A stretch of DNA of 64,000 bases from Trichoplax adhaerens (Eukaryota > Placozoa > Uniplacotomia > Trichoplacea > Trichoplacidae), in the NCBI RefSeq assembly GCF_000150275.1, contig NW_002060948.1, positions 11,066 through 75,065 of the forward strand. The letters run 5' to 3'. The position numbers and the translations under genes were made by a program. Positions 63,922 to 64,000 of the stretch are shown one piece after another (the first letter of the stretch is position 1; every line of letters begins with the position of its first letter). The notes beneath the pieces are model-generated. The model was not told the DNA's origin. It made no database searches and was given only the letters and a program-made list of their open reading frames with translations.

Positions 63922-64000
63922 GTATAGCTATGTACACTGAACAGTTGAATTAACAATTTTAATTGAATTTGTAATAAGTAAAATATTATGGACAGTAAGT

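Overview
This window looks like nuclear DNA of an invertebrate animal. It is AT-rich, and almost every gene is cut into short exons by GT-AG introns of roughly 50-500 bp. The recognisable genes are animal or eukaryotic housekeeping and cilium genes: ACBD3, ARID4, RBM34, an LC3/ATG8, TIMM9, TALPID3, a synaptotagmin 14/16 and VIPAS39. Base composition, intron size and gene content would suit an early-branching animal such as a placozoan or sponge, but that is inference; no species marker was identified. Most gene models below were built by joining exons by hand where splice sites and reading phase agree, so exon edges are more reliable inside conserved domains than at the ends of genes.

Layout. 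0.3-2.4 kb: ACBD3 (minus, N-terminus not found). 3.0-4.4 kb: an unrecognised gene on the minus strand with a GPI-anchor-like tail. 4.5-5.6 kb: a striking array built from the palindrome GTAC spaced by single A or T bases; smaller arrays lie at 20.5, 30.4-30.8, 62.3 and 62.8-63.2 kb. 5.8-7.3 kb: a DUF445 membrane protein (plus). 8.1-8.7 kb: possible CENP-N-like exons. 9.6-16.7 kb: ARID4 chromatin protein (plus). 17.0-19.9 kb: RBM34 (minus), with two GC-AG introns. 20.1-22.1 kb: two small unknown genes fired head-to-head from a 47-bp gap. 24.8-27.2 kb: LC3/ATG8 (plus), whose stop codon directly follows the lipidation glycine. 28.9-29.4 kb: TIMM9 (minus). 31.0-39.3 kb: TALPID3/KIAA0586 (plus, about 19 exons). 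42.5-48.7 kb: synaptotagmin 14/16-like gene (plus), whose first large exon is preceded by a tandem array that repeats its 3' splice site. 50.3-51.8 kb: a 157-residue helical/TPR-like protein. 53.4-57.9 kb: VIPAS39/SPE-39 (minus) carrying an extra in-frame 364-codon exon. 60.0-60.9 kb: a second gene on the same strand built of the same unrecognised module. The right edge enters another gene (plus).

Functional themes. VIPAS39 (HOPS/CHEVI tethering), LC3 (autophagosomes), ACBD3 (Golgi) and the synaptotagmin (membrane traffic) all act in endomembranes. ARID4 and RBM34 act in the nucleus and nucleolus, TALPID3 at the centriole. These genes are not co-regulated as a unit as far as can be seen. The most novel-looking items are the unrecognised ~160-residue module placed in a symmetric phase 1-1 exon of VIPAS39 and next door, the GTAC-W arrays with linked inverted-repeat elements, and the repeated splice acceptor of the synaptotagmin gene.
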